From Candidatus Gastranaerophilales bacterium (GTDB taxonomy: Bacteria; Cyanobacteriota; Vampirovibrionia; Gastranaerophilales; Gastranaerophilaceae): a stretch of 40,172 nucleotides of DNA. Shown piece by piece: positions 1 to 8,660 of this stretch. Made by a program: the position numbers and the translations under genes. The number at the start of each line of letters is the position of its first letter. The first letter of the stretch is position 1. The notes below the pieces were generated by a model. The model searched no databases. It was not told where the DNA came from and saw only the letters and a program-made list of their open reading frames with translations. The stretch covers positions 184,615-224,786 of the forward strand of contig CALUYO010000003.1 of assembly GCA_944325005.1 (NCBI GenBank). Reading direction: 5' to 3'.

Positions 1-126
1 TCTGATGATGCAAAAGCCACCTGTTATGAGGAGCTTAAAAAATCTGAGGAACAGAAGAATGATTTATACAAACTTAAAAGAAAACAGCTTTTGTATGAAA
101 ACAATGTAGATATTCACAGAAGATAA
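1..126 (+). CDS. C-terminal 41 residues of an unknown protein (5' end outside window)
   Basis: The frame is open from the first base to a TAA at 124-126. The peptide is highly charged and helical (ends KLKRKQLLYENNVDIHRR), compatible with a coiled-coil tail. No domain is recognisable and the true start lies upstream of the window. A fairly sure coding end, but the function is unknown. Confidence 0.5.
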   Translation, partial: SDDAKATCYEELKKSEEQKNDLYKLKRKQLLYENNVDIHRR

Positions 127-128
127 TT

Positions 129-215
129 TCAAATATTTTTAGTAATCATATCTATTTCCTTGACTGCAAGGTCAAGGATTTCATATATATTGCCTATTTT
201 TGCATTATCGGCCAT
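129..215 (-). other. short leftward open frame, possible gene remnant
   Basis: A 28-codon frame (begins MADNAKIGNIYEILDLAVKE) that could extend upstream to about base 243 without a stop. It has protein-like composition (EILDLAVKEIDM looks helical) but no ribosome binding site. It may be the decayed end of a gene or chance. The rest of 127-400 is AT-rich non-coding sequence. Confidence 0.2.
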
Positions 216-359
216 TTCAGCCTCTGAGTATATTTTAATAACATGCAAATACTAATATAGTTTTGTAATATGTTCTGAGATTATGCTGATTTTTTTAAAA
301 TAAAAGTTGTTCATAATAATATTATTATAATGATATTATAATTGATTGTCAAGTCTATT

Positions 360-388
360 TTGTTATAATAAAATAATAACTTTATTAT
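360..388 (+). promoter_or_regulatory. candidate promoter of the AbrB-like gene
   Basis: TTGTTA (360-365), 17-base spacer, TATTAT (383-388), 12 bases before the ATG. The upstream region has four TTATAAT words (starting 325, 336, 363 and 385), which could be operator half-sites. The AT-rich background makes this weak. Confidence 0.3.
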
Positions 389-400
389 AATGAGGTATTA

Positions 401-568
401 ATGGTTCGTAGGAAATTACAAACAATAGGAACAAGTTATGGTATAATTATTCCAAAGCTCTATCTTGAGGAGATGGGAATTAATCCTGTTTTGCACGATG
501 TTGACATTGAAGTAAAAGACAAAGTACTTATGGTGAAAAAATTAGATAAAAAAACAGACGGAGAGTAA
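401..568 (+). CDS. small AbrB/SpoVT (swapped-hairpin) DNA-binding protein, antitoxin-like
   Basis: 55 residues, beginning MVRRKLQTIGTSYGIIIPK and followed by YLEEMGI. The pattern 'k-l-q-x-x-G-x-S-x-x-I-x-I-P-k' and the following 'v.v.v.d..l.v.k' hairpin are typical of the AbrB/MazE swapped-hairpin fold, which binds DNA as a dimer. GAGG lies a few bases before the ATG. Such proteins are often MazE-type antitoxins, but no toxin gene follows: a terminator comes immediately, so this copy is solitary and may be a simple autoregulator. Fold call fairly sure; targets unknown. Confidence 0.7.
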   Translation: MVRRKLQTIGTSYGIIIPKLYLEEMGINPVLHDVDIEVKDKVLMVKKLDKKTDGE

Positions 569-584
569 TTCCCGTCTGTTTTTG
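549..584 (+). terminator. intrinsic terminator after the AbrB-like gene
   Basis: AAAACAGACGG pairs with CCGTCTGTTTT across a short loop, followed by a T run. The left arm overlaps the 3' end of the gene. It also lies just past the stop of the leftward rubrerythrin gene and may serve both. Confidence 0.8.
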
Positions 585-603
585 TGTTCGATTATGACAT
601 CAA

Positions 604-1146
604 TTATGAGAAATATCTTTTCAAAAGTCCGTCAAAACCTTTACCGTGACGTGCTTCGTCTTTGGCCATTTCATGTACTGTGTCATGAATTGCATCATAG
701 CCTAATTGTTTTGCGCGTGCTGCAATAGCAAGTTTACCTTCGCAAGCACCGTGTTCAGCTTCTGCACGTAATTCAAGGTTTTTCTTAGTAGAATCTGTTA
801 CAACTTCGCCTAATAATTCAGCAAATTTTGCTGCATGTTCAGCTTCTTCAAAAGCATATCTTTTGTAAGCTTCTGCAATTTCTGGATATCCTTCTCTTTC
901 AGCAACTCTTGCCATAGCAAGGTACATACCAACTTCAGTACATTCACCTGTAAAATGAGCTCTTAAACCATCCATTACTTCTTTATCTTCAACTTTACCG
1001 TCGCCTACTTTGTGTTCGCAAGCGTATACTTTACCTTCAGCAGTATTAATTTCTTTGAATGTTGTTGCTCCGCATAAAGGGCATCTTTCCGGAGTTTTAT
1101 CTGCTTCTGTAGACCAGCCGCATACTGTACATACAAATTTTGCCAT
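604..1146 (-). CDS. rbr: reverse rubrerythrin (rubredoxin domain at the N-terminus)
   Basis: 180 residues. An N-terminal rubredoxin-like knuckle pair (C6-x2-C9 and C22-x2-C25) is followed by a ferritin-like four-helix domain with carboxylate motifs E-A-E-H and D-E-A-R-H, the di-iron ligands. Domain order is the reverse of classical rubrerythrin, as in clostridial reverse rubrerythrins, which reduce hydrogen peroxide in the cytoplasm of anaerobes with electrons from NADH/rubredoxin reductases. Start supported by AAAGGTGG just upstream. It is a single-gene unit with its own promoter (TTTACA-17-TATTAT) and possible PerR-like boxes upstream. Confident. Confidence 0.93.
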   Translation of the reverse strand: MAKFVCTVCGWSTEADKTPERCPLCGATTFKEINTAEGKVYACEHKVGDGKVEDKEVMDGLRAHFTGECTEVGMYLAMARVAEREGYPEIAEAYKRYAFEEAEHAAKFAELLGEVVTDSTKKNLELRAEAEHGACEGKLAIAARAKQLGYDAIHDTVHEMAKDEARHGKGFDGLLKRYFS

Positions 1147-1197
1147 TTTTTACCACCTTTCTTAATATAAAAATTAGCCTCTTTTTCTACATGTTTA

Positions 1198-1226
1198 ATA
1201 ATACAATATAAAATTTAATTTGTAAA
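1198..1226 (-). promoter_or_regulatory. sigma-70 promoter of the rubrerythrin gene
   Basis: On the minus strand TTTACA (1226-1221), 17-base spacer, TATTAT (1203-1198), about 50 bases before the ATG. Good match to the housekeeping consensus. Confidence 0.55.
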
Positions 1227-1232
1227 GTAGGA

Positions 1233-1267
1233 ATAATTATTATTTTTTCTGAAAATAATAATTATAA
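1233..1267 (-). promoter_or_regulatory. AT-rich inverted repeat with PerR-like boxes upstream of rubrerythrin
   Basis: Arms 1233-1246 and 1252-1265 are perfect 14-base inverted repeats around TTCTG. Read on the minus strand, 1267-1253 is TTATAATTATTATTT, matching the PerR box TTATAATNATTATAA at 13 of 15 positions. Peroxide-regulated rubrerythrins are known in clostridia. The low-GC background keeps this tentative. Confidence 0.35.
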
Positions 1268-1275
1268 AAAGAAAA

Positions 1276-1295
1276 GACCTTGTATTATCAAGGTC
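1276..1295 (-). terminator. hairpin with T-rich tail on the minus strand
   Basis: GACCTTG and CAAGGTC pair around TATTAT. On the minus strand the stem is followed by TTTTCTTTTT. It would stop leftward transcripts arriving from 1847 and so insulate the rubrerythrin promoter. Confidence 0.4.
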
Positions 1296-1419
1296 AAGGT
1301 TGGTTATTTTGGTTATGTTATAGTTATATAATTTATTTCAGCTATTTTTATATTTTTTATAATTCTCCTCAAGATTTAGATTTGCCATGAGGCGGCTAAA
1401 ACTTTACAAAACTTTATGT

Positions 1420-1431
1420 TATGATATCAGT
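1420..1431 (+). promoter_or_regulatory. extended -10 element placing transcription start at the YkgJ ATG
   Basis: TGTTATGAT (extended -10, hexamer 1420-1425) lies exactly 6 bases before the ATG at 1432, so transcription would begin at or beside the start codon. No Shine-Dalgarno sequence is present. Confidence 0.4.
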
Positions 1432-1857
1432 ATGTTTGAAAAGTTAAAAAAATTTTTTTTATCAAGAGTTTTCAAAAGAAAGTATTACAGAACAGGTAAA
1501 TGCAAAGCATGTGGAAAATGCTGCACACAAATTTATGTTAAACATTACAAACATGTTGTACAGGATGAAAAAGAATTTGAAAAATTACAGTACCTTCATC
1601 GTTTTTACACTTATTTAAAAATTATAGGCAAAGACGATATAGGACTAATTTTTGAATGCCAAAATCTTGATACTGTTACCCATAAATGCAAAATTCACAA
1701 AACCCGTCCGGGGATTTGCAGGCGCTATCCTCAAGAAGAATTATTTTCTATGGGCGGGGCTTTGTCTGATGACTGCGGGTATAAGATGGAGCCTATTATT
1801 CCGTTCAGCGAAGTTCTTGCAAAGTCAGCGAAGAAAAATAAATTTTTTATCCAATGA
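1432..1857 (+). CDS. YkgJ family cysteine cluster protein
   Basis: About 141 residues from the chosen ATG. An upstream in-frame ATG at 1387 is possible but has no ribosome site and would bury the -10 element. Motifs: CKACGKCC near the N-terminus, then a later C...C-K-I-H-K-T-R-P-x-x-C-R-x-Y-P, the hallmark of the YkgJ/UPF0153 family, predicted to chelate zinc or an iron cluster. The cellular role of the family is not established. The last 11 bases overlap the convergent gene on the other strand. Confidence 0.85.
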   Translation: MFEKLKKFFLSRVFKRKYYRTGKCKACGKCCTQIYVKHYKHVVQDEKEFEKLQYLHRFYTYLKIIGKDDIGLIFECQNLDTVTHKCKIHKTRPGICRRYPQEELFSMGGALSDDCGYKMEPIIPFSEVLAKSAKKNKFFIQ

Positions 1858-2419
1858 CTGAAAGGTCTGTATTGTTTAATTCTATAATATCAAAATAGTC
1901 TTCCAAATTAGGTGTTTTATCAGTTTTTTTATCAAGTGTAATTTCAAGTTTATTGTTCAGAGTGTGAAGAACTATTTTGTCTTCCCCTGTCTTGCTTCCT
2001 GCAAGAATTGAGGCATCAATATCCGGCCTATCGCAGACTAAGTCTGCAATTTTATTGACCGTTTCAATAGTTTTTCCGCCATTTGGACTTTCAATATTTT
2101 CACCACCGATAATCCATGCTGTTAACTTTCCTTTTGACATTGTTTTCAGTTCATCAATTTTTTGTGCAATTTCATCTATTAATTTTTGTATTCTTCCGTT
2201 TACAGGCACAAGTTTTATAATTCCGTCTTTTTCGTTTCTCACAATTACAGCAATATTTTGTGCATCGGCTTTTGAAGTAAATACTTTTCCGTTTGTTAGT
2301 TTACAGTTGTTAGATGCGGTAAGATGTCTGTATGCATTTGATGTTGTAATTCTTGCTTTGTCGTAAGCTCTGGGGTTGAGGATAAGGCTTGAATGCCCTT
2401 GAAAACTTACATTGTTCAT
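1847..2419 (-). CDS. hypothetical protein with N-terminal NVSFQG motif
   Basis: 190 residues, no recognised domain. It opens MNNVSFQGHSS, a motif shared in style with three other proteins in this window. Predicted mixed alpha/beta, soluble, no signal peptide. The middle (about residues 65-130) has helical KIDELKTM-type sequence followed by WIIGGEN. Start supported by AAAGGAG about 9 bases upstream. The 3' end overlaps the convergent YkgJ gene. Real coding by length and ribosome site; function unknown, probably lineage-specific. Confidence 0.75.
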   Translation of the reverse strand: MNNVSFQGHSSLILNPRAYDKARITTSNAYRHLTASNNCKLTNGKVFTSKADAQNIAVIVRNEKDGIIKLVPVNGRIQKLIDEIAQKIDELKTMSKGKLTAWIIGGENIESPNGGKTIETVNKIADLVCDRPDIDASILAGSKTGEDKIVLHTLNNKLEITLDKKTDKTPNLEDYFDIIELNNTDLSVIG

Positions 2420-2544
2420 ATTTGTTATAACTCCTTTGAGTTTATAAAAAAGTGTAAAAAAATTTTTTGCTACTTTTGGATAATGAAAAATTCAGCATTG
2501 TCGTTTAAGCTGATAATGTGGAATATTTTGAAAGGCTGGAAAAT

Positions 2545-2868
2545 ATGAAAAGATATATATTTTTATTTATAATGTCTGCTGTGGCTCTGCCGGTTTTTGC
2601 TGTTTGCAGTATAACTGGCGGAGCCTGTACGGCAACGTCAAACTGGGAGACAAAACCTTTGGAGCAAAGGCTTGTTCCGGATCATTTACGGGAGATGCAG
2701 CGGACGGATGCATTTCAACCGCAGTATATTAAACCTTATTATAATGAATTGATTAATACTGAACCTGAAAATACTGCAGGTCTGCCTCAGGGTAATAATT
2801 ATAATTCAAACTGTCAATTCGGAGTATGCCTGCCTGAAGTTGAACCTGGCGGGGATGTTTTGGAGTAG
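2545..2868 (+). CDS. small exported protein with four cysteines
   Basis: 107 residues from the ATG preceded by GAAAGG (a GTG at 2518 is in frame but poorer). It has a clear signal peptide: K-R, a hydrophobic stretch and cleavage near FA-VC. The mature part has Cys pairs at CSITGGAC and CQFGVC that could form disulfides, and is Pro/Asn/Gln rich. No known family recognised. A strong terminator follows at once, so it is monocistronic. Likely periplasmic or surface. Confidence 0.72.
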   Translation: MKRYIFLFIMSAVALPVFAVCSITGGACTATSNWETKPLEQRLVPDHLREMQRTDAFQPQYIKPYYNELINTEPENTAGLPQGNNYNSNCQFGVCLPEVEPGGDVLE

Positions 2869-2870
2869 AC

Positions 2871-2900
2871 AAAAAGACGGGCCGGTCACCCGTCTTTTTC
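2871..2900 (+). terminator. intrinsic terminator after the small exported protein
   Basis: AAAAAGACGGG pairs with CCCGTCTTTTT around a 7-base loop; the T run is part of the right arm. Confidence 0.88.
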
Positions 2901-3013
2901 CTTTATTGGAAATATTAATTTTTTGTTTATTTTTTAAGGAATTATAAAAAACGATGTTATAACATAAATATAATTCATGGAAGGTAATAATTTAGTAAAG
3001 GAGATAATTAATT

Positions 3014-4849
3014 ATGGCTAAAACAATTGGTATTGACTTAGGTACAACAAACTCTGTTGTAGCAGTCATGGAAGGCGGTAAGCCGACAGTTATTGCCAAT
3101 GCTGAAGGTTCCAGAACAACCCCTTCAATTGTAGGTTTTTCTAAAACAGGTGAAAAACTTGTAGGTCAATTGGCTAAACGTCAGGCTATTTTGAACCCTG
3201 ATAAAACTATTGCTTCTATCAAAAGACATATGGGTGAAGATTACAAAGTAAATATTGACGGTAAAGATTACACTCCGCAGGAAATTTCTGCAATGATTTT
3301 GAGAAAACTTGCGGATGATGCTTCAAACTATTTGGGTGAAAAAGTTACATCTGCGGTAATCACAGTTCCTGCTTACTTTAACGATGCTCAAAGACAGGCA
3401 ACTAAGGATGCCGGCAGAATTGCAGGTTTGGATGTTTTGCGTATCGTAAACGAACCTACAGCTGCTGCGTTAGCTTACGGTCTTGAAAAAGAAAAATCAG
3501 AAAAAGTTCTTGTATTCGACTTAGGCGGCGGTACTTTCGATGTTTCTATTCTTGAAATCGGCGACGGTGTTCATGAAGTTCTTTCTACATCAGGCGACAC
3601 TCACTTAGGCGGTGACGATTTTGACCAGAAAGTTATGGATTGGATTTGTGACGAATTCAAAAAACAGGAAGGTATTGATCTTCGTGGTGACAAACAGGCT
3701 ATGCAGCGTGTTAAAGAAGCTGCTGAAAAAGCAAAATGCGAATTGTCATCAGTTATGGAAACAAATATTAACTTACCGTTTATTACAGCTGATGCAAACG
3801 GTCCAAAACACTTAGACTTGAACTTAACAAGAGCTAAGTTTGAAGATTTGAGCCGCGACCTCTTGAACAGATGTAAAACTCCTGTTGAAAATGCCTTGAA
3901 AGATGCAGGGATTACAAAAAATGATATCAATGAAGTTGTTCTTGTTGGTGGTTCTACACGTATTCCGGCTGTTCAACAGTTGGTTAAAGAATACACAGGA
4001 AAAGAACCTAACCAGTCTGTAAACCCTGATGAAGTCGTTGCAGTCGGTGCTGCTGTTCAGGCAGGTGTTCTTGCAGGTGAAGTTAAGGATATCGTACTTC
4101 TTGATGTAACCCCGTTGACTTTAGGTATTGAAACATTAGGCGGTGTTATGACTCCTCTTGTTCCAAGAAACACAACAATTCCTGTTTCTAAATCACAGGT
4201 ATTCTCAACTGCAGAAAACAATCAGACAGCTGTAGATATTCACGTACTTCAAGGTGAAAGACCAATGGCTAAAGATAACAAATCTTTAGGTATGTTCAGA
4301 CTTGACGGTATTCCGCCGGCAATGAGAGGTCTGCCGCAAATTGAAGTTACATTTGATATCGATGCTAACGGTATTGTAAATGTTTCAGCTAAAGATAAAG
4401 CTACAAATAAAGAACAAAAAATTACTATCACAAATTCTTCTAACCTTTCAGAAGCTGATATTGACAAAATGGTTAAAGAAGCTGAAGCTAACGCTGCTGA
4501 AGATAAGAAGAAAAAAGAAGAAGCTGAAATTAAAAACAATGCTGCAAGCTTAATCGGTTCAGCTGACAGAATTGTAAAAGACTTTGAAGGTAAAATCGAT
4601 GCTGCAGACAAATCTAAACTTGATGAACAAAAAGCTGCATTACAGAAAGCATTGGATGAAAATAAACCTACAGATGAATTGAAAAAATTATCTGATGAAT
4701 TGCAGCAGACAATGTTCAGTATTTCTCAAAAAGCTTATGAAGCTGTTCAAAAAGAAGAACAGTCTACAGCTTCCAGTGAAAACGCATCATCAACAACTGA
4801 AGATAAAAAAGATGATGATGTAATCGATGCTGAATATACTAAAGAATAA
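3014..4849 (+). CDS. dnaK: molecular chaperone DnaK (Hsp70)
   Basis: 611 residues, normal length. The ATPase domain starts GIDLGTTNS, with the second phosphate loop [10 protein letters not shown] near residue 170 and the adenosine motif [11 protein letters not shown]. The linker [11 protein letters not shown] precedes the substrate-binding domain. The C-terminus is acidic and ends [12 protein letters not shown]. It folds nascent and stress-damaged proteins with DnaJ and GrpE in the cytoplasm. Start: AAAGGAG 8 bases before ATG. No grpE or dnaJ neighbour and no CIRCE repeat (TTAGCACTC type) upstream, so it is not visibly HrcA-controlled here. Codon choice is biased, as in highly expressed genes. 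Confidence 0.98.
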   Translation: MAKTIGIDLGTTNSVVAVMEGGKPTVIANAEGSRTTPSIVGFSKTGEKLVGQLAKRQAILNPDKTIASIKRHMGEDYKVNIDGKDYTPQEISAMILRKLADDASNYLGEKVTSAVITVPAYFNDAQRQATKDAGRIAGLDVLRIVNEPTAAALAYGLEKEKSEKVLVFDLGGGTFDVSILEIGDGVHEVLSTSGDTHLGGDDFDQKVMDWICDEFKKQEGIDLRGDKQAMQRVKEAAEKAKCELSSVMETNINLPFITADANGPKHLDLNLTRAKFEDLSRDLLNRCKTPVENALKDAGITKNDINEVVLVGGSTRIPAVQQLVKEYTGKEPNQSVNPDEVVAVGAAVQAGVLAGEVKDIVLLDVTPLTLGIETLGGVMTPLVPRNTTIPVSKSQVFSTAENNQTAVDIHVLQGERPMAKDNKSLGMFRLDGIPPAMRGLPQIEVTFDIDANGIVNVSAKDKATNKEQKITITNSSNLSEADIDKMVKEAEANAAEDKKKKEEAEIKNNAASLIGSADRIVKDFEGKIDAADKSKLDEQKAALQKALDENKPTDELKKLSDELQQTMFSISQKAYEAVQKEEQSTASSENASSTTEDKKDDDVIDAEYTKE

Positions 4850-4870
4850 TGACAAAGTCATAATTTTTTA

Positions 4871-4902
4871 AAAACGACCTCTTATTAAAGAGGTCGTTTT
4901 TG
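4871..4902 (+). terminator. intrinsic terminator of dnaK
   Basis: AAAACGACCTCT pairs with AGAGGTCGTTTT around TATTAA, then T-rich sequence. Confidence 0.88.
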
Positions 4903-5048
4903 TTATTAATAAATATTTTAAATAATTTTTAGTTTATATTACTTTTCTTTATATTCAATTTTAAATCCCATTATATCCAATAATTCAAAATTACCTTTTT
5001 ATACAGAAAAGTTTATTTCTGATTTAAAAGATTTAATTTGAATTCTAA

Positions 5049-5090
5049 ATAGCAAAAAGACGAGCTTTTAAAAGCTCGTCTTTTTGCTAT
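5049..5090. terminator. 42-base perfect palindrome, bidirectional terminator between dnaK and gatA
   Basis: Perfect self-complementarity across the whole stretch, centred in TTTTAAAA, with A-tracts on the left and T-tracts on the right, so it terminates either strand. Mainly it ends leftward gatA, 22 bases away. Nothing coding is seen between the two terminators. Confidence 0.85.
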
Positions 5091-5112
5091 ATTTTTTTGT
5101 TTTACTTGTGAA

Positions 5113-6576
5113 CTATATATTAGCTAATTGTAAATAGTAATCGTTAGCTCTTTCAAATTTGTGAGCAGCATTAAACAATCTGCTTTCCTGCAATTGCGGA
5201 GCTAAAATCTGAAGACCTATCGGCATTCCGTCTTTATCAAATCCTGCAGGAACGCTCAATCCGGGAATACCTGCGAGGTTAGCAGAAATTGTTGCTATAT
5301 CGGTTAAATACATCGCTAAAGGATCAGAAGCTTTTGCTCCGAGTTCAAATGCAGTATTAGGGCAGGTTGGCGAAATTAAAATGTCAACTTTTTTGAAAGC
5401 TTCTTCAAAGTCACGTGCAACAAGTGCTCTCATCTGCTGTGCTTTTTTGTAATAAGCGTCATAATAACCTGATGATAATGCGTAAGTTCCAAGCATTATA
5501 CGGCGTTTAACTTCAGGTCCGAACCCTTCTGCTCTTGTTTTTGTATACATTTCTAATAAGTTTTTAGCATCAGGAGTTCTGTAACCGTATTTTACGCCGT
5601 CAAATCTTGCAAGGTTTGATGAACATTCGGCTGTTGCCAGAATATAATAAATACCGATTGAATGTTTTAAATTTGGCAGAGAAATTTCAACAATTTCAGC
5701 ACCTAATTTTTTATAATCTTCAATGGCTTTTTCAATAGCTTTTTGAACATCTTCGGATAAGGCGTCAGTCATAAGTTCTTTTATAACTCCGACTTTCATC
5801 CCCTTAATATCATCATTAAGGTGTGATGCATAATGTTCAACAGGAAGATTTAAAGATGTAGAATCTTTCGGGTCATGTCCTGAGATAACTTCAAGAAGGT
5901 TTGCCGCATCTTCGACAGTTCTTGCAAAAGGTCCTATCTGGTCTAAAGACGATGCAAAGGCAATTAAACCATATCTTGAAACACGTCCGTAAGTCGGTTT
6001 CATACCTACAATACCGCAGAAAGATGCCGGTAATCTGATAGAACCGCCGGTATCAGAACCTAGGGCGAGAGTTGCTTCACAGGCTGCAACTGAAGCTGCG
6101 GAGCCGCCTGATGAACCGCCCGGAACTTTTTTCAAATCCCACGGGTTGTGAACTTTTTTGAACGCAGAGTTTTCGTTAGAAGAACCCATTGCAAACTCGT
6201 CAAGGTTAGCCTTGCCGACAATCGGAACGAGGTTATTTAATAACTTTTCGCTTATTGTTGCGTTAAAAGGAGATACGAAGTTTTCCAGAATTTTAGATGA
6301 TGCTGTTGTTTTAGAACCCTTCAAATTCATATTATCTTTAAGTGCAAGCGGAATACCTGCCAGAAGCGGTAATTCTTCTCCTTTAGCTATTTTTTCATCA
6401 ACTTTTTTAGCTGTATCAAGTGCAATTTCTTTTGTTAAAGAATTAAATGCGCCTAATTTTTCATCAAGTTCATCAATTCTTTTAAATGCCGCATTTGTTA
6501 ATTCTACGGCTGAAACTTCTTTATTTTTTAAAGCTTTACTCTGTTCGGCTGCTGATTTTTTTAAAAGCTCGTTCAT
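5113..6576 (-). CDS. gatA: Asp-tRNA(Asn)/Glu-tRNA(Gln) amidotransferase subunit A
   Basis: 487 residues, the usual GatA length. Amidase-signature family: catalytic Lys in PLALKDN (about K80), cis-Ser/Ser in GGSSGGSAAS and GSDTGGSIR, and GMKPTYGRVSRYG. With GatB and GatC it hydrolyses glutamine and passes ammonia to mischarged Glu-tRNA(Gln) or Asp-tRNA(Asn). The presence of gatA suggests the cell makes Gln-tRNA and/or Asn-tRNA indirectly. gatB and gatC are not in this window, so the subunits are unlinked here. AAGGAG precedes the ATG. Confidence 0.96.
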   Translation of the reverse strand: MNELLKKSAAEQSKALKNKEVSAVELTNAAFKRIDELDEKLGAFNSLTKEIALDTAKKVDEKIAKGEELPLLAGIPLALKDNMNLKGSKTTASSKILENFVSPFNATISEKLLNNLVPIVGKANLDEFAMGSSNENSAFKKVHNPWDLKKVPGGSSGGSAASVAACEATLALGSDTGGSIRLPASFCGIVGMKPTYGRVSRYGLIAFASSLDQIGPFARTVEDAANLLEVISGHDPKDSTSLNLPVEHYASHLNDDIKGMKVGVIKELMTDALSEDVQKAIEKAIEDYKKLGAEIVEISLPNLKHSIGIYYILATAECSSNLARFDGVKYGYRTPDAKNLLEMYTKTRAEGFGPEVKRRIMLGTYALSSGYYDAYYKKAQQMRALVARDFEEAFKKVDILISPTCPNTAFELGAKASDPLAMYLTDIATISANLAGIPGLSVPAGFDKDGMPIGLQILAPQLQESRLFNAAHKFERANDYYLQLANI

Positions 6577-6647
6577 AATATCTCCTTAAAGCTATTCATT
6601 TTTTTATTATATGGAAAATTTTATGACAAAAATAACAGTTTAGCAAG

Positions 6648-7211
6648 TTATAGCTTCTGCATTTTTTTATTAATCTCTGAGTGGATGCGGTTTGCGCGGT
6701 AAAGATAGTTTGTGAGTTTTTCGTAATTGGCTTTTGTTTCTCCGTACGGAACTTTCATTGCGATAAGCTCATCTACATTTTCGTTTATACTTGTGAGAGT
6801 GTCCAGAGAGTCGCTCAAATCCAATATTGACTTAACTTTTTTAGACATGCGGGCGATAATTTGCCTTGAAACAAAACGTGCAAGCCGCCTGATCGGTGAT
6901 AATTTCGGTTTTGGCTTTTTGGCAATTATGGCATCTGTTATTTTTTCTGCCATATTCCTCTTTGAATACTGCTCTTTCAAATCCGCAAGTTCATTTTCAA
7001 TTTGTTTTGCCTGAATTTTTAAATCCATTACATCAAGGAGTTTTCCTAAAAGTTCCGCCCCTTTAATTTTATTATTCAGGTTTTCAAGAGCTTCTTCTTT
7101 TTCTGCAATAAGGCATTCCAGCTTTAAAGTTTTGTCATCCAAATCTTTAAAAGAATTATCATTTAAAATATTCAGGTCATAATCATTTATTCTTTTGAAA
7201 TTATTGTTCAT
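6648..7211 (-). CDS. hypothetical coiled-coil protein
   Basis: 187 residues. Residues about 25-90 form a strong Glu/Lys/Leu heptad-like coiled coil, followed by a basic segment (AKKPKPKLSPIRRLARFVSR) and a second helical region. No signal peptide, and no family recognised. AAGGAAA lies upstream of the ATG. It is 36 bases downstream of the LptF/G-like permease gene on the same strand, so the two are probably co-transcribed. The basic patch could bind membrane or nucleic acid; that is speculation. Confidence 0.7.
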   Translation of the reverse strand: MNNNFKRINDYDLNILNDNSFKDLDDKTLKLECLIAEKEEALENLNNKIKGAELLGKLLDVMDLKIQAKQIENELADLKEQYSKRNMAEKITDAIIAKKPKPKLSPIRRLARFVSRQIIARMSKKVKSILDLSDSLDTLTSINENVDELIAMKVPYGETKANYEKLTNYLYRANRIHSEINKKMQKL

Positions 7212-7247
7212 TTCAGTTTCCTTAAAAACCGTAAATCAGGATTTTTG

Positions 7248-8378
7248 TCATTCTATGGTGTAAACTTTTTTGTAATAAAGCATTGTTCCTATAATTGTTA
7301 AAACAATATTAGGCATCCAGGCAGCTAAAAACGGCTGTAATGTTCCGGCTTCTCCGAATGATATTGAAAGTGCTCTTATCAGATAATATGCAAAAATGAT
7401 TAAAATACTGAATAAAAAGCCTCTGTTATACCTTACTCTTGGCGGCGTTATTGCAAGAGGAACACCTATTAAAACAAGTGCAATTGTTGTCAGCGGGAGT
7501 GCAAGTTTGTCATAGAGTTCTACACGTATTGAATTTCGTTGTTTATCATCAATATGGTTATGCCTTATGTAATTAATAAGCTGTGTGAAGTTCATTTCTT
7601 TAGCAACGTTTTTATTAAGCTCTTTAGACATATCAAGTCCGAATTTTACAACAGAACTGTCAAACAATGTGGTATTCAAAATTTTTCCGTTATCATCAAC
7701 CGTATAAACAGCGCCTTTTTCAAATTCCCAGCCTTCAGGAGATGTTTTCCCTTCATTGGCCTGTAAAACCTGAATAGTCCCCTGTTTTGCCGTATCAAGA
7801 ACGGTTATGTTATGTAAAATTTTATTTTCGCAATAGCCGACATAAAACAGTCTTTTAATACTTCCGCCGTCGTTAAGCTCTTTAAAAACGAAGTTTTGCT
7901 TGCCTTCTGGAATATTTTTCTGTCCCAGCGACCACAGGGCCAAATCTTTAGATTGTTTTGTCATGACAGGAACAATTGTTTCATTTATCACAAAACTGCA
8001 AATTGACATGACCAGAGCAAAAATAAATATAGGTTTGGCAATTCTGTTTAATCCGATACCGCAGGCTCTCATTACGGTAATTTCTGATTTCAGGCTTAAT
8101 CCGTTAAGCGTCATAACAGTTGCCAGCAATACTCCCATCGGTATTGTCATTACTATTACCTGCGGAAGGTTTAGAATAATCATCATTAAAGCGACTTTAA
8201 ACGGGATCCCGAATAATGAGATTTGTTTGATAAGAGTGATGAAAGTGTCAGAAGCAAAGATTATTGATGTAAATACGCATACACCCATAATAAACATCTC
8301 AATGATCTGTTTCAGAATATATTTGTCAAGGAGTGTTATTTTCCCTGAAAATTCTTTTTCCTTTACTTCAGTTTCCAT
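7248..8378 (-). CDS. LptF/LptG family permease (YjgP/YjgQ)
   Basis: 376 residues from the chosen ATG (METEVKEKEF). An in-frame extension to 8477 exists but runs through the promoter and towards the divergent gene. Architecture: three N-terminal membrane helices (LDKYILKQIIEMFIMGVC..., the LPxG-type IVMTIPMGVLLATV region), a periplasmic beta-rich domain (about residues 140-260), then three C-terminal helices. LptF and LptG form the inner-membrane core of the LptB2FG exporter, which lifts lipopolysaccharide or a similar lipid to the outer membrane. Which of the two this is cannot be told by eye. There is no ribosome site, and a TTGATT-17-TATCAT promoter sits 7 bases before the ATG. Confidence 0.9.
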   Translation of the reverse strand: METEVKEKEFSGKITLLDKYILKQIIEMFIMGVCVFTSIIFASDTFITLIKQISLFGIPFKVALMMIILNLPQVIVMTIPMGVLLATVMTLNGLSLKSEITVMRACGIGLNRIAKPIFIFALVMSICSFVINETIVPVMTKQSKDLALWSLGQKNIPEGKQNFVFKELNDGGSIKRLFYVGYCENKILHNITVLDTAKQGTIQVLQANEGKTSPEGWEFEKGAVYTVDDNGKILNTTLFDSSVVKFGLDMSKELNKNVAKEMNFTQLINYIRHNHIDDKQRNSIRVELYDKLALPLTTIALVLIGVPLAITPPRVRYNRGFLFSILIIFAYYLIRALSISFGEAGTLQPFLAAWMPNIVLTIIGTMLYYKKVYTIE

Positions 8379-8385
8379 ATAAATA

Positions 8386-8414
8386 ATGATAATTGAAACA
8401 AATTTATTAATCAA
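8386..8414 (-). promoter_or_regulatory. promoter of the LptF/G-like gene, near-leaderless
   Basis: Minus strand TTGATT (8414-8409), 17-base spacer, TATCAT (8391-8386), then 7 bases to the ATG at 8378. Transcription would begin at or beside the start codon. Confidence 0.45.
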
Positions 8415-8417
8415 ATA

Positions 8418-8446
8418 TTGTAAAAGTTTGAAAATAATGTTAAAAT
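8418..8446 (+). promoter_or_regulatory. promoter of pilin-like gene copy 1
   Basis: TTGTAA (8418-8423), 17-base spacer, TAAAAT (8441-8446), 34 bases before the ATG. It overlaps the divergent permease promoter region. Confidence 0.5.
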
Positions 8447-8468
8447 AATAATGTAAAATTATATAGTG

Positions 8469-8660
8469 AAGGAGCATATTATGAAAAGAATGTTAATTAA
8501 TGTAACTCGGGGGGGGGGGCGTTTTTTAGCTCCTCTTAAAGCCTTTACGTTAGCTGAAGTTTTGGTTACACTTGGTATTATCGGAGTAGTTTCCGCAATG
8601 ACCGTTCCGACTTTGATGCAAAATCATCAAAAGAAAACTTATTTAACCCAGCTGCATAAG
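8469..8660 (+). repeat. 5' cassette shared by the two pilin-like genes (copy 1)
   Basis: 192 bases from the ribosome binding site through the first mature-domain helix. They align with 25400-25590 with three substitutions and one G-tract length difference. Identity ends sharply at CAGCTGCATAAG, after which the genes diverge to ordinary paralogue level. Confidence 0.9.

Noticed and set aside
401..568. Complete toxin-antitoxin module
   Set aside because: The antitoxin-like gene is followed by a terminator and then a convergent rubrerythrin gene; no toxin-sized frame adjoins it.
2900..3013. CIRCE (HrcA) operator before dnaK
   Set aside because: No TTAGCACTC/GAGTGCTAA inverted repeat in the upstream region.
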